From NCBI RefSeq assembly GCF_001692445.1, contig NZ_MAQA01000019.1:1-64000 (forward strand): a DNA stretch of 64,000 nt, in the 5' to 3' direction. The DNA is from Oerskovia enterophila (GTDB lineage: Bacteria; Actinomycetota; Actinomycetes; Actinomycetales; Cellulomonadaceae). Shown here piece after piece: positions 45,779-54,385 of this stretch. Position 1 is the first letter of the stretch. Each line of letters begins with the position of its first letter. The position numbers were made by a program, and so were the translations under genes. The notes beneath the pieces were generated by a model. That model made no database searches, was not told the DNA's origin, and saw only the letters and a program-made list of their open reading frames with translations.

Positions 45779-46684
45779 TCACGCGGCCGCGCCGACCGGC
45801 TCGAGGCGTCGAGCGGGGGACCAGCGGCTCGTGAGGTCGCCCAGCGCCCGCGAGAGCGCGTCGTTGAACGCGTCGGGGGCGTCGAGGTTGACGTCGTGGC
45901 CCGCGCGCGGCACGACCACGAGGGCTGTGTCGGGGGCCGTGTCGAGGTAGCGCTTCTCGTCGAGGCGCAGGTGGTCGCGCTGGCCGTTGATGAGCCAGAC
46001 CGGCACCTTGGCGGCGCGGAGGTCGGCGCGCGAGGAGCGGCCCGCGAGCTCGTGCAGCACGTCGGTCACGACCTGCCACGCGGGCCGGCCGGGGAGCCGC
46101 GGGTCGGCGAACGTGCCGGCCCCGGTGAGCTGGGCCGAGGCGCGTGCTCCACCCGGCAGCGACCTTCCGGCGCGCAGCACGTCCTGGACGCGGCCCAGCG
46201 CGCGACGGGTCGCGGTGCCCGCAGCGTCCATGAGGCTCGCGGCCTCGCGGAAGAGCGCGACGGGCTTGCCGCGCGGGTCGGCGCTGCACGCGCACGCCAC
46301 GATGCCCGCGAGCCGGTCGGGGTGGCTCGCCGCGTACGCGAGCGACGTGTAGCCGCCGAGCGACATCCCGACCACGACGACGGGGACGTCGTCGGGGAAG
46401 GACGCGACGGCATCGTCCAGGATCTCGAAGGCCCGTGCGAGCGTGAACCGCTCGTCGCTGCGCTCGCCGTGCCCCGGCAGGTCGACCGCGACCGCGAGGT
46501 GGCCCGCCTCGCGCACGTGGGCGAGCTGACGCCCCCAGATCGCGTTCGAGGTGCGCACACCGTGCACGAACACGACGGCGGCAGGGGGCCCGGCCGAGGA
46601 CGCCTGCGCGAGGCTCGGGAGGAGGTCGATCGACGGGTCGGACGGGAAGGCGGAGGCCCGGAGGGAGGGCTGGCTGTTTCGCAT
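45779..46684 (-). CDS. Alpha/beta-hydrolase
   Basis: 301 residues. The oxyanion-hole region is VVFVHGVRTSNAIWGRQLAHV, followed by VAVDLPGHGERS. The nucleophile elbow is VVVVGMSLGGYTSLAYAASHPDRLAGIV, the acid lies in VWLINGQRDHLRLDE, and the catalytic His is in VVPRAGHDVNLDAPDAFNDAL. A complete Ser-Asp-His triad is therefore visible; the substrate is not. Start ATG 46684 (MRNSQPSL) is preferred over ATG 46729. Cytoplasmic, with no signal peptide. Confidence 0.85.
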   Translation of the reverse strand: MRNSQPSLRASAFPSDPSIDLLPSLAQASSAGPPAAVVFVHGVRTSNAIWGRQLAHVREAGHLAVAVDLPGHGERSDERFTLARAFEILDDAVASFPDDVPVVVVGMSLGGYTSLAYAASHPDRLAGIVACACSADPRGKPVALFREAASLMDAAGTATRRALGRVQDVLRAGRSLPGGARASAQLTGAGTFADPRLPGRPAWQVVTDVLHELAGRSSRADLRAAKVPVWLINGQRDHLRLDEKRYLDTAPDTALVVVPRAGHDVNLDAPDAFNDALSRALGDLTSRWSPARRLEPVGAAA

Positions 46685-46775
46685 CGCTTCGGATGCTGCC
46701 AGCGCCACCTGGGAGCAGTGCGAAAGCACGGGGAGCCTCCCGTGAACGTCCTGTGCGGGCCTTGGGACGAGGCCG

Positions 46776-47393
46776 TCAGCCGATCGCCTGCTCGAGGACG
46801 AGCGCGGTGCCTATCAGGATCATCGCGACGCCCGAGACCCGTGTCACGACCCGCGACGCCCCGGGCCGGGAGCGCAGGACGTGCCGCGCCCCCCAGGCCA
46901 CGAGCAGGTAGACCACGGCGCAGCCGACCATGTGCACCGCGCCCAGCGCCGCGATCTGCGCACCGACGGGCCAGCGCCCCGCGGGGTCGGTGAACTGCGG
47001 CAGCAGCGCCAGGAACAGCAGGAGGACCTTGGGGTTGAGCCCGCTCGTCCCGAGGCCCTTCGCGGCCTGGCGCACCCACGACCCCGCGACGTGGTCTCCC
47101 TCCGTGACGGGTCCACCCGGACGGGCGAGCATCGTCACGCCGAGCCACGCGATGTACGCCGCGCCCAGCATCGTCAGGACCGTCAGGAGAGCCGGGGAGC
47201 GGGACACCAGGACGCCGACCCCGGCTGCGACGACCAGCGCGGCCGCGAGGTGGCCGGCCAGCATCCCGCCCACCGCGGGCAGGACCGACCGGTGGCGCAG
47301 GCCGGCCGTGATCGCGTACGCCCAGTCGGCTCCCGGCGTCACGACGAAGACGAGCGACACCGCCCAGAACGCGGCGATCGTGGCGACGGGCAT
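46776..47393 (-). CDS. LysE/RhtB-family amino-acid exporter
   Basis: 205 residues with six helices. The N-terminal signature is FWAVSLVFVVTPGADWAYAITAGLRHRS, helix 2 is AVGGMLAGHLAAALVVAAGVG, and GLGTSGLNPKVLLLFLALLPQF holds the conserved NPK. Start ATG 47393 has GGAGGA six bases upstream. Divergent from an Lrp/AsnC regulator, the classic arrangement in which an amino acid induces its own exporter. The exported amino acid is unknown. Confidence 0.92.
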   Translation of the reverse strand: MPVATIAAFWAVSLVFVVTPGADWAYAITAGLRHRSVLPAVGGMLAGHLAAALVVAAGVGVLVSRSPALLTVLTMLGAAYIAWLGVTMLARPGGPVTEGDHVAGSWVRQAAKGLGTSGLNPKVLLLFLALLPQFTDPAGRWPVGAQIAALGAVHMVGCAVVYLLVAWGARHVLRSRPGASRVVTRVSGVAMILIGTALVLEQAIG

Positions 47394-47453
47394 CGTTCCT
47401 CCAGGGGCGTGTGCGCCGACCTCCGGCGCGAGAGCAACGTTAGGTCGGAACAC

Positions 47454-47479
47454 GGCAAAAGTGCTTCCAACTTCTTGCC
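47454..47479. promoter_or_regulatory. Candidate Lrp/AsnC site between exporter and regulator
   Basis: GGCAA (47454-47458) and TTGCC (47475-47479), with partly matching AAGT/ACTT inside, form an imperfect AT-rich palindrome in the divergent gap. Weak, but in the expected place. Confidence 0.4.
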
Positions 47480-47511
47480 CTGGATCGTGACCGAGTGGAA
47501 AGATCCTTCGC

Positions 47512-47964
47512 ATGGATGACATCGACCGGCAGATCCTTGCCGAGCTGCAGCAGGACGGCCGGCTCACGCTCACCGAGCTCGCCGAACGGGTCCGCCTGAG
47601 CGTCTCGCCGTGCCACCGGCGGCTGCGGGCGCTCGAGCGCTCCGGGGTCATCAGCGGCTACCGCGCGCACCTCGACGCGAGCTCGGTCGGGCTGACCTTC
47701 GAGGCGCTCCTCTTCGTGACCATGCAGTCCGCGACGCGGGAGACGCTCGAGGCGTTCGAGACCGCGGTCGTCGAGGTCCCGAACGTCCTGCAGGCCCAGC
47801 GCCTCTTCGGCGACCCCGACTACCTCCTGCGCGTCGTCGCGAGCGACCTGCCGGGCTTCCAGGTGCTGTACGACGAGCGGCTCTCGACCCTGCCCGGCGT
47901 GATGCGCCTGAGCTCGACGCTCGTCATGAAGAGCGTCGTCGAGGACAGGCCGCTGCCGCTGTAG
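47512..47964 (+). CDS. Lrp/AsnC-family transcriptional regulator
   Basis: 150 residues. The HTH is DIDRQILAELQQDGRLTLTELAERVRLSVSPCHRRLRALERSGVISGYRAHLD. The RAM effector domain follows, with NVLQAQRLFGDPDYLLRVVASDLPGFQVLYDERLSTLPGV. Length and order are standard. It is probably the activator of the divergent LysE-type exporter when its amino acid is in excess. Confidence 0.93.
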   Translation: MDDIDRQILAELQQDGRLTLTELAERVRLSVSPCHRRLRALERSGVISGYRAHLDASSVGLTFEALLFVTMQSATRETLEAFETAVVEVPNVLQAQRLFGDPDYLLRVVASDLPGFQVLYDERLSTLPGVMRLSSTLVMKSVVEDRPLPL

Positions 47965-48076
47965 GTGGCCTCGCGGTGCCGTGCCGCACGCAGGCCGCAG
48001 CAGACCGGCCGGACCGGTCCTCTCCGGTGAGCGCCGCCGTCGGGCCCTCCCGGCGGGCCTCGACGCGCGCGCTCAC

Positions 48077-48088
48077 TATCCTGAGGGG
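48077..48088 (+). promoter_or_regulatory. Leaderless -10 of the PHP gene
   Basis: ACTATCCTGA with TATCCT at 48077-48082 and six bases to GTG 48089. The same ten bases precede the ferritin-like gene at 54373. Confidence 0.6.
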
Positions 48089-48928
48089 GTGCTCATCGAC
48101 CTCCACACCCACTCCACGGCGTCCGACGGGACCGACGCCCCGGCGCAGGTCGTCGAGGACGCAGCCGCCGCAGGGCTCGACGTCGTGGCCCTCACCGACC
48201 ACGACACGACCGCGGGCTGGGCCGACGCCGCGCGAGCGGCCACCCGCAGCGGCATCGCGCTGGTGCGGGGCGCGGAGATCTCGGCCCGCTCGGGGCACGT
48301 CTCGGTCCACCTGCTGAGCTACCTGCACGACCCCACGCACCCCGACCTGCTGGCCGAGACCGAGCGCACGCGCGTCGACCGCGTCTCGCGGGCCCGGCGC
48401 ATGGTCGAGCGGATCGGCGAGGACTACCCGCTGACGTGGGAAGATGTCCTGTCGCAGACCGAGGAGGGGACCACGATCGGGCGCCCGCACATCGCGGACG
48501 CCCTGGTGGCCACCGGCCACGTCAGCGACCGTTCGGCGGCATTCGCCACGATCCTGCACCCCGGCACGGGCTACTACGTGCCGCACTACGCCCCTGACGT
48601 CCTGGACGCCGTGCGCGCGGTGCGCGCAGCGGGCGGGGTGCCCGTCTTCGCCCACCCGGGCGCCGACGGGCGAGGGCGCGTGGTGCCGGACGCGGTCATC
48701 GAGCAGATGGCCGACGCAGGACTGCTGGGGCTCGAGGTGCACCACCGCGACCACAGCGCACAGCAAGTTGCCCGTCTCGAGGACATCGCCCACACCCTGG
48801 GCCTCTTCGTGACGGGTTCGAGCGACTACCACGGAGCCGGCAAACCGAACCGGCTCGGCGAGAACACGACAGCACCACGAGTGCTGGAGACGATCGAGGA
48901 GCTAGGCACGTTGGACGTGATCCGATGA
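48089..48928 (+). CDS. PHP-domain metal-dependent phosphoesterase
   Basis: 279 residues. DLHTHSTASDGTD supplies the first metal ligands, ALTDHDTTAGW the next, GAEISARSGHVSVHLLSY and HIADALV follow, PVFAHPGADG gives a further His, and GLEVHHRDHS and GSSDYHGAGKPNRLGENT close the site. The set matches RNase AM/nucleoside 3',5'-bisphosphate phosphatase-type PHP enzymes (YciV/TrpH). A role in RNA or nucleotide turnover is likely. Start GTG 48089 is fixed by the leaderless -10. Confidence 0.88.
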   Translation: MLIDLHTHSTASDGTDAPAQVVEDAAAAGLDVVALTDHDTTAGWADAARAATRSGIALVRGAEISARSGHVSVHLLSYLHDPTHPDLLAETERTRVDRVSRARRMVERIGEDYPLTWEDVLSQTEEGTTIGRPHIADALVATGHVSDRSAAFATILHPGTGYYVPHYAPDVLDAVRAVRAAGGVPVFAHPGADGRGRVVPDAVIEQMADAGLLGLEVHHRDHSAQQVARLEDIAHTLGLFVTGSSDYHGAGKPNRLGENTTAPRVLETIEELGTLDVIR

Positions 48929-48947
48929 CGGCGCGGGCGGTGATGTC

Positions 48948-49574
48948 GTGAACGACATCATGGACCTCCGCCTCTTCACCGAGGTGTTCATCACGCTGTT
49001 CGTGATCATGGACCCTCCCGGGACGGTACCGATCTTCCTGGGCCTGACGAGCGCCATGGGCGCCAAGCAGCGCAACCAGGCCGCCAGGACCGCGATCCTC
49101 GTCGCGTTCGGCGTGATCGTGTCGTTCGCGGTGTTCGGCCAGCAGATCCTCAACTACATGGGCATCTCGCTCCCGGCGCTCAAGGCGTCCGGCGGGCTCC
49201 TGCTGCTGCTGGTCGCGATGGAGCTGCTCACGGGAAAGATGGAGGAGCCGACGCCGTCGGGCAACAAGGGCGTCAACGTCGCCCTGGTCCCGCTCGGCAC
49301 GCCGCTCCTCGCGGGCCCCGGTGCGATCGTCGCGACCATGGTGTTCGTCCAGCGAGCCGACGGGTCCGCTGCGGACTGGGTCGCGATCGCGGCGGGCGTC
49401 GTCGCGGTCCACATCACGCTCTTCCTGGCGATGCGCTTCGCGAACGTCATCCACCGTGTCCTCGGGGACTCGGGGACGATCCTCGTGACCCGCATCGCGG
49501 GTCTGCTGCTCGCGGCCATCGCGGTGCAGCTCGTCGCGGACGCCGTCACCGCGTTCGTCCAGGCGGCCAGCTGA
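48948..49574 (+). CDS. marC: MarC-family integral membrane protein
   Basis: 208 residues and six helices. Starts LRLFTEVFITLFVIMDPPGTVPIFLGLT, with the conserved DPPG; LPALKASGGLLLLLVAMELLTG and LVPLGTPLLAGPGAIVATMVF carry the family Pro/Gly motifs. The function of MarC is not established; an early link to multidrug resistance was withdrawn. Twenty bases separate it from the PHP stop, so both may be one transcript. The exact start (GTG 48948 or ATG 48960) is uncertain. Confidence 0.9.
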   Translation: MNDIMDLRLFTEVFITLFVIMDPPGTVPIFLGLTSAMGAKQRNQAARTAILVAFGVIVSFAVFGQQILNYMGISLPALKASGGLLLLLVAMELLTGKMEEPTPSGNKGVNVALVPLGTPLLAGPGAIVATMVFVQRADGSAADWVAIAAGVVAVHITLFLAMRFANVIHRVLGDSGTILVTRIAGLLLAAIAVQLVADAVTAFVQAAS

Positions 49575-49597
49575 CGCCCGGCCGACCGTAGCGCCCC

Positions 49598-49631
49598 GAC
49601 GCCCGCGAGACCTGATGGTCTCGCGGGCGTC
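49598..49631 (+). terminator. Terminator after marC
   Basis: GACGCCCGCGAGACC, loop TGAT, GGTCTCGCGGGCGTC: a perfect 15-bp stem 23 bp after the stop. Confidence 0.88.
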
Positions 49632-49691
49632 GTGCTGTCCAGGCACGATGGTCGGCGCCGACGCGCGACGGTCCGCGAGCCCGACGGGCGT

Positions 49692-49744
49692 TACCCGATC
49701 GGTACGGACGTCCCCGTCCTGGTATCGCACCCACGTCCTAGGGT
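49692..49744 (+). promoter_or_regulatory. Candidate operator and -10 of the GH20 gene
   Basis: TACC-CGATC-GGTA (49692-49704) is a small palindrome; TAGGGT (49739-49744) is a good -10, the same hexamer as before the PA14/DUF1080 enzyme. No clear -35 is seen. Confidence 0.4.
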
Positions 49745-49797
49745 GAGTCCCGGAGGGCGCGTCGCATCCTTCCGTCATGAGTATCGAAGGAGTGCTG

Positions 49798-51579
49798 ATG
49801 AACTCACCGCGTCGCCGTCGACCGGTCGCCCTCACCACCACGATCACCCTCGGCGTACTCGCCGTCTCGCTCGTCGCGGGATGCACTCCCGAGGAGAAGG
49901 ACGTCGCCTCGGCCGGCCTCGGGCTCGTGCCGGTGCCCACGGACGTGAGGGTCGACGGGGGAGGCGCGTTCGTGCTCGACGCGGACTCCACGATCGCGCT
50001 GGTCACGCCCGAGGTCATGGCCCCGGACGTCCACCACGTCGGTGAGGAGCTCGCCGAGCACCTCGGGACCGCGACCGGTTTCGACCTGCCGCTCGGCCCG
50101 GCGGTCGACGGCGCCGTGGGCGAGATCCGCCTCGAGCTCGTGCCGGACACCGAGGTCGTCTGGGAGCGGGACGGCCTGCTCGACGACACGGGTGTCGACG
50201 CCTACGAGCTCACGGTCGACGACGAGCAGATCGTCCTGACCGCCACGTCGCCCCCCGGTCTGTTCCGGGGCGTGCAGACGCTCCGACAGCTCTTCCCCGC
50301 GCAGATCGATGCGACGACGGTCCAGGAGGAGCCGGCGGGCGGGTGGACGGCACCTGCCGTGACCATCTCCGACGAGCCCCGGTTCGCCTACCGCGGCGCG
50401 ATGCTCGACGTCGCGCGCCGCTTCTACCCGGTCGAGTCCGTCAAGCGGTTCATCGACCACGCGTCGACGTACAAGCTCAACGCACTCCACCTGCACCTGA
50501 CGGACGACCAGGGGTGGCGCATCGCGGTCGACGCCCTGCCCGAGCTCACCGAGGTCGGCTCCACCACGCAGGAGGGGTGGGAGCCCGGGACGGGGGACGG
50601 TGAGCGGTGGTACTACACCGCGGACGAGTACGCGGAGATCGTCGCCTACGCGCGCGACAAGTACATGACGGTCGTCCCGGAGATCGACGGGCCGGGGCAC
50701 ACCCTCGCGGCGCAGGCGTCGCTCGGCTCGCTCACCTGCGACGGCGTCCCGACCCCGCTGTACTGGGGCCCCGAGGTCAACAACCCGATCGTCTGCGCGA
50801 GCGACGAGAACCTGGGCAACGTCCAGGGCTTCCTCGAGACGGTCCTCGCGTCCGTCGCGGGCCAGAACCCCGGCCCGTACCTGCACCTGGGCGGCGACGA
50901 GGCGCCCAGCCCGCCCGGCTGGTACCAGAGCTACGCCGAGGCGGCCAACGAGATCGCGACCGGTCACGGCAAGACCGTGATCGGCTGGCACCAGTGGGGG
51001 GCGTCCGAGGCGCTCCCGCCCGGCGCGCTGATCCAGTACTGGGGTGTCGGCGAACGGCTGCGCCCGGTCATCGGCGGGGAGGCGACGAACGCCGACCTGG
51101 TCGACGTCCAGGCCGCGCTCGACAAGGGCGCCCGGCTCATCATGTCGCCCGCCGACCGCACGTACCTCGACATGAAGTACGACGAGGACACCCCGTACGG
51201 CCTCGAGTGGGCCTCGCGCATCACGCTCGAGGAGGCGTACGGCTGGGACCCGGCGACCGAGCTCACCTCGCCCGACGGGAAGAGCACCCTGGCGGACGAG
51301 TCCGACATGGCGGGCGTCGAGGTGCTGCTGTGGTCCGACCGCTCCTACCCCGACAGCCTCGCGAGCCTGCCGACGAGCACCGACGTGTTCGTGCCCGTCG
51401 ACCAGTACGCCGACTTCATGCTCTTCCCGCGCCTGCCGGCGACGGCGGAGGTCGCGTGGTCGGAGCAGGCCGACCGTAGCTATCCGGACTTCCGTGACCG
51501 GCTCGTCCAGGTGTCCCCGCGCTGGACCGCGGCGGGCATCGGGTGGAACCAGGTCGCCGACGTGGACTGGGCCCCGTGA
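49798..51579 (+). CDS. GH20 beta-N-acetylhexosaminidase lipoprotein
   Basis: 593 residues. ATG 49798 has GAAGGAG six bases upstream. Lipobox VSLVAGC with Cys ~29. A GH20b-type alpha/beta domain (~45-170) precedes the catalytic barrel: RFAYRGAMLDVARRFYPVESVKRFIDHASTYKLNALHLHLTDDQGWR, PEIDGPGHT, and the catalytic pair in HLGGDEAP (Asp ~367, Glu ~368). Then VIGWHQWG and VEVLLWSD follow. It releases terminal GlcNAc or GalNAc from glycans at the cell surface. GalNAc so released could feed the operon at 27-35 kb; this link is an inference. Confidence 0.95.
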   Translation: MNSPRRRRPVALTTTITLGVLAVSLVAGCTPEEKDVASAGLGLVPVPTDVRVDGGGAFVLDADSTIALVTPEVMAPDVHHVGEELAEHLGTATGFDLPLGPAVDGAVGEIRLELVPDTEVVWERDGLLDDTGVDAYELTVDDEQIVLTATSPPGLFRGVQTLRQLFPAQIDATTVQEEPAGGWTAPAVTISDEPRFAYRGAMLDVARRFYPVESVKRFIDHASTYKLNALHLHLTDDQGWRIAVDALPELTEVGSTTQEGWEPGTGDGERWYYTADEYAEIVAYARDKYMTVVPEIDGPGHTLAAQASLGSLTCDGVPTPLYWGPEVNNPIVCASDENLGNVQGFLETVLASVAGQNPGPYLHLGGDEAPSPPGWYQSYAEAANEIATGHGKTVIGWHQWGASEALPPGALIQYWGVGERLRPVIGGEATNADLVDVQAALDKGARLIMSPADRTYLDMKYDEDTPYGLEWASRITLEEAYGWDPATELTSPDGKSTLADESDMAGVEVLLWSDRSYPDSLASLPTSTDVFVPVDQYADFMLFPRLPATAEVAWSEQADRSYPDFRDRLVQVSPRWTAAGIGWNQVADVDWAP

Positions 51580-51627
51580 CGGCGTGAGGGGCCGCACCCG
51601 CCTCGGCTGACGGCGTCCCGCCAGGAC

Positions 51628-52098
51628 CTACCAGGCCCCGGGGTCGGGCTCGGCCGCGACGAACGTGACCCGCCCGTCGTCGGACACCACGAGGCCCGGG
51701 TTGTGGGCGACCTCCCAGCGGAACCCGTCCGGGTCCGCGAAGTACCCCGAGTAGCCGCCCCAGGCGCGCACCTGCGCGTGCACGACGACGGAGCCTCCTG
51801 CGGCGAGCGCGCTCGCCAGGACGTCGTCCACCTCGGCGGGCGAGCCGACGTTGTGCGCGAGCGCGACGGGCGTCACGGGCTCGGGACCGTGGTGCCCCTC
51901 GTGGATGCCGGGACCGGCCTCTTCGAGGAGGTCGGCCCGGCGCCACAGCGACAGCAGCAGGCCGTGACCGACCTGGAGGAAGACGACCTCGCCCGGCACC
52001 TCGTTGACGGGTGCCCAGCCCAGCCCGTCGACGTAGAAGGCGCGTGCCCGGGCGACGTCGCGCACCCCCAGGGTGATCAGGCTGACGCGAGGTTCCAT
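51628..52098 (-). CDS. VOC/glyoxalase-fold protein
   Basis: 156 residues with the paired beta-alpha-beta-beta-beta units. Starts MEPRVSLITLGVRDVARARAFYVDGLGWAPV; the second half has GYSGYFADPDGFRWEVAHNPG, a standard VOC ending with the metal Glu. The substrate is unknown. ATG 52098 lies six bases from TAGCGT (52110-52105, minus strand), a leaderless start. Confidence 0.88.
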   Translation of the reverse strand: MEPRVSLITLGVRDVARARAFYVDGLGWAPVNEVPGEVVFLQVGHGLLLSLWRRADLLEEAGPGIHEGHHGPEPVTPVALAHNVGSPAEVDDVLASALAAGGSVVVHAQVRAWGGYSGYFADPDGFRWEVAHNPGLVVSDDGRVTFVAAEPDPGAW

Positions 52099-52167
52099 GG
52101 ATCAACGCTAGCCCCGACCCGCCGGGCACGCCGCCGCTGCGCCCGCGCGCATGACGGTTCCCGGGAC

Positions 52168-52207
52168 GACGGCGGGCCGCCGCTCCGAGGAGCGACGGCC
52201 CGCCGTC
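52168..52207 (-). terminator. Terminator of the DEAD-box helicase gene
   Basis: GACGGCGGGCCG, a mismatch, CGCTCC, loop GA, GGAGCG, a mismatch, CGGCCCGCCGTC: ~19 bp, 19 bp after the helicase stop. Confidence 0.82.
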
Positions 52208-52225
52208 GGTGTCGTGCGTCGAGGG

Positions 52226-53965
52226 TCACTCGGCCGGAGCCGGCGCCCCCGTGGTGCCGGCGCCCGAGCCGCCGCCGTGCGTGCGGCGACGGTTGCGCTG
52301 GCGGCGCGGACGCAACGGAGCGCCGTCCGCGGACGCCCCGGCGGCCGGAGCCTCGGCGCGCGGAGCCTGCTCCGCACCCGTGGAGACGGCCGGTGCCGAG
52401 GAACGCTGCGCGCCCTCGGAGCTGCGGCCACCCTCACGTCCACCGGACCGGCCGGCGTCGCGCGAGCTGCTGCGACCGCTGTCGCGGCCACCCGACCGAC
52501 CGGCGTCGCGCGAGCCCGAGCGGCCCGCGTCGCGGCCTGCGTCCCGACCGCCGCGCGCCGACGACGGCGAGCCGCCGCGCTTGCCGGTCTCGCCCAGGTC
52601 CTCGAGCTTCTCGGCGTCCAGGCCCGCGCGGGTCTGCGCGGACTTGGGCAGTCGGCCCTTGGTGCCCTCGGGGATGTTGAGGTCCGAGTACAGGTGCGGG
52701 GACGTCGAGTACGTCTCGACGGGCTCCGGGATGTTCAGGTCCAGGGCCTTGTTGATGAGCGACCAGCGGGGTACGTCGTCCCAGTCGACGAACGTGACGG
52801 CCGTGCCCTTGTTGCCCGCGCGGCCCGTACGGCCCGTGCGGTGCAGGTAGGTCTTCTCGTCCTCGGGGCACTGGTAGTTCACGACGTGCGTGACGTCGTC
52901 GACGTCGATGCCGCGGGCCGCGACGTCGGTCGCGACGAGCACGTCGATCTTGCCCGAGCGGAAGGCGCGCAGCGCCTGCTCGCGGGCGCCCTGGCCCAGG
53001 TCGCCGTGGATCGCGCCCGACGCGAAGCCGCGGTCGGCGAGCTCGTCGGCGACCTTGGCGGCCGTGCGCTTGGTGCGCGCGAACACGATCGTCAGGCCGC
53101 GACCCTCCGACTGGAGGATGCGAGCGAGGACCTCGACCTTGTCGAGCGCGTGCGCGCGGTAGACGACCTGCTTGATGTTCTTGACGGTCTGGCCGCCGTC
53201 GTCCGGGTCGTTGGCCCGGATGTGCGTCGGCTGCGTCATGTAGCGGCGGGCCATCGAGACGACCGCGCCCGGCATGGTCGCCGAGAACAGCATGGTGTGG
53301 CGGGCCGCGGGCGTGCGCGAGAGGAGCTTCTCGACGTCGGGCAGGAAGCCCAGGTCGAGCATCTCGTCGGCCTCGTCGAGCACGACGCAGCGAGCGCGCG
53401 TGAGGTTGAGGTGCCCCTGGTTCATGAGGTCGATCATGCGACCGGGGGTGCCGACGACGACCTCGACGCCCGCGTTGAGCGTTGCGATCTGCGGCTCGTA
53501 CGCACGGCCGCCGTAGAGCTGGATGATGCGGACGCTGCGCTTGGCCGAGGCGGCCTCGAGGTCGCCGGCGACCTGGACCGCGAGCTCACGGGTCGGCACG
53601 ATGACGAGGGCCTGCGGCTTGCCCGGTGCGGGGAGCTGGTCGAAGCCCTCCTCGCCCGGGGCGATGACGCGGTGCAGCAGCGGCACGCCGAAGCCCAGCG
53701 TCTTGCCGGTACCGGTCTTGGCCTGGCCGATGATGTCGTGCCCCGACATCGCGACGGGCAGGGTCATGGCCTGGATGGGGAACGGGTGGGTGATGCCGGC
53801 GTCGGCCAGCGCCTCGACGATCTCCGGGCGGACACCGAAGTCCGCGAAGGAGACGTCCTTGGCCTGGACGCTCGACGAGAGCGTGCCCTGTGCGTCGTCG
53901 ACAGGGGCCTCGGCAGGGGTGAGGTCGAGCTCGGTGGGCTCGACAGGTGTTTCGGTGGTGGTCAC
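52226..53965 (-). CDS. rhlE: DEAD-box ATP-dependent RNA helicase (RhlE-like)
   Basis: 579 residues. Q motif FADFGVRPEIVEALADAGITHPFPIQ, motif I AKTGTGKT, PTRELA, GTPGRMIDLM, motif II VLDEADEMLDLGF, SAT, TIVFARTKR, ARGIDVDDVTHVVNY and HRTGRTGRAG are all intact. The last ~110 residues are a disordered Arg/Gly/Ser/Asp tail with repeated GRDAGRSG-type units, suited to RNA binding. It unwinds RNA, probably in ribosome assembly or cold response. GTG 53965 starts right at the first Thr-rich residues; a leader of up to ~300 bases is possible. In M. tuberculosis the same neighbour is Rv3211 (rhlE). Confidence 0.93.
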   Translation of the reverse strand: MTTTETPVEPTELDLTPAEAPVDDAQGTLSSSVQAKDVSFADFGVRPEIVEALADAGITHPFPIQAMTLPVAMSGHDIIGQAKTGTGKTLGFGVPLLHRVIAPGEEGFDQLPAPGKPQALVIVPTRELAVQVAGDLEAASAKRSVRIIQLYGGRAYEPQIATLNAGVEVVVGTPGRMIDLMNQGHLNLTRARCVVLDEADEMLDLGFLPDVEKLLSRTPAARHTMLFSATMPGAVVSMARRYMTQPTHIRANDPDDGGQTVKNIKQVVYRAHALDKVEVLARILQSEGRGLTIVFARTKRTAAKVADELADRGFASGAIHGDLGQGAREQALRAFRSGKIDVLVATDVAARGIDVDDVTHVVNYQCPEDEKTYLHRTGRTGRAGNKGTAVTFVDWDDVPRWSLINKALDLNIPEPVETYSTSPHLYSDLNIPEGTKGRLPKSAQTRAGLDAEKLEDLGETGKRGGSPSSARGGRDAGRDAGRSGSRDAGRSGGRDSGRSSSRDAGRSGGREGGRSSEGAQRSSAPAVSTGAEQAPRAEAPAAGASADGAPLRPRRQRNRRRTHGGGSGAGTTGAPAPAE

Positions 53966-54373
53966 TGGTGCCTCGTGGTTCTGATGTCTGGCGCGAGGCC
54001 CCGCACGTGCGTGATCGACCCGACGGTTGGCGGGTCCACGATGCTCCGGGAAGATCCCAGGCAGGTACGGTCTCTCGCGCCTAGTGGCCGGCAGCCGATC
54101 GTGGGTATTCGCCGCGAAGACGTCGTCGGGGGTCGTCGGCCGTGAGGCGCGAACCCCGGTTCCGCCCGCGCGCACCGACCGAGGTCGGCGTCGTGCAGTG
54201 TCGTTCGCAAGTCTTTCGGCACGGGGTGGGGCTCACGAGCACCCACCGGGGACCGGGGATTCGGACGACCGGGCAACCGATGTACCCCCCCATACTATCG
54301 GACAGCACCCGTCAAGCCGATCATTGCCCGTCATGTCGCGTCCCACGACGGGGGACGCTCGGCGCGACTCGAC
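53966..54373. other. 408-bp divergent gap between rhlE and the ferritin-like gene
   Basis: No protein frame here looks real. The rhlE side is long enough for a structured mRNA leader, common before cold-regulated helicase genes. A notable string is seven C at ~54284-54290 beside an AT-rich ATACTAT, which on the minus strand gives TAGTAT, a possible -10 for rhlE, with TTGACG (54315-54310) upstream at too short a spacing. Promoter placement is not secure. Confidence 0.35.
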
Positions 54374-54385
54374 TATCCTGACCCG
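54374..54385 (+). promoter_or_regulatory. Leaderless -10 of the ferritin-like gene
   Basis: TATCCT (54374-54379) in the context ACTATCCTGA, six bases before ATG 54386. Confidence 0.6.
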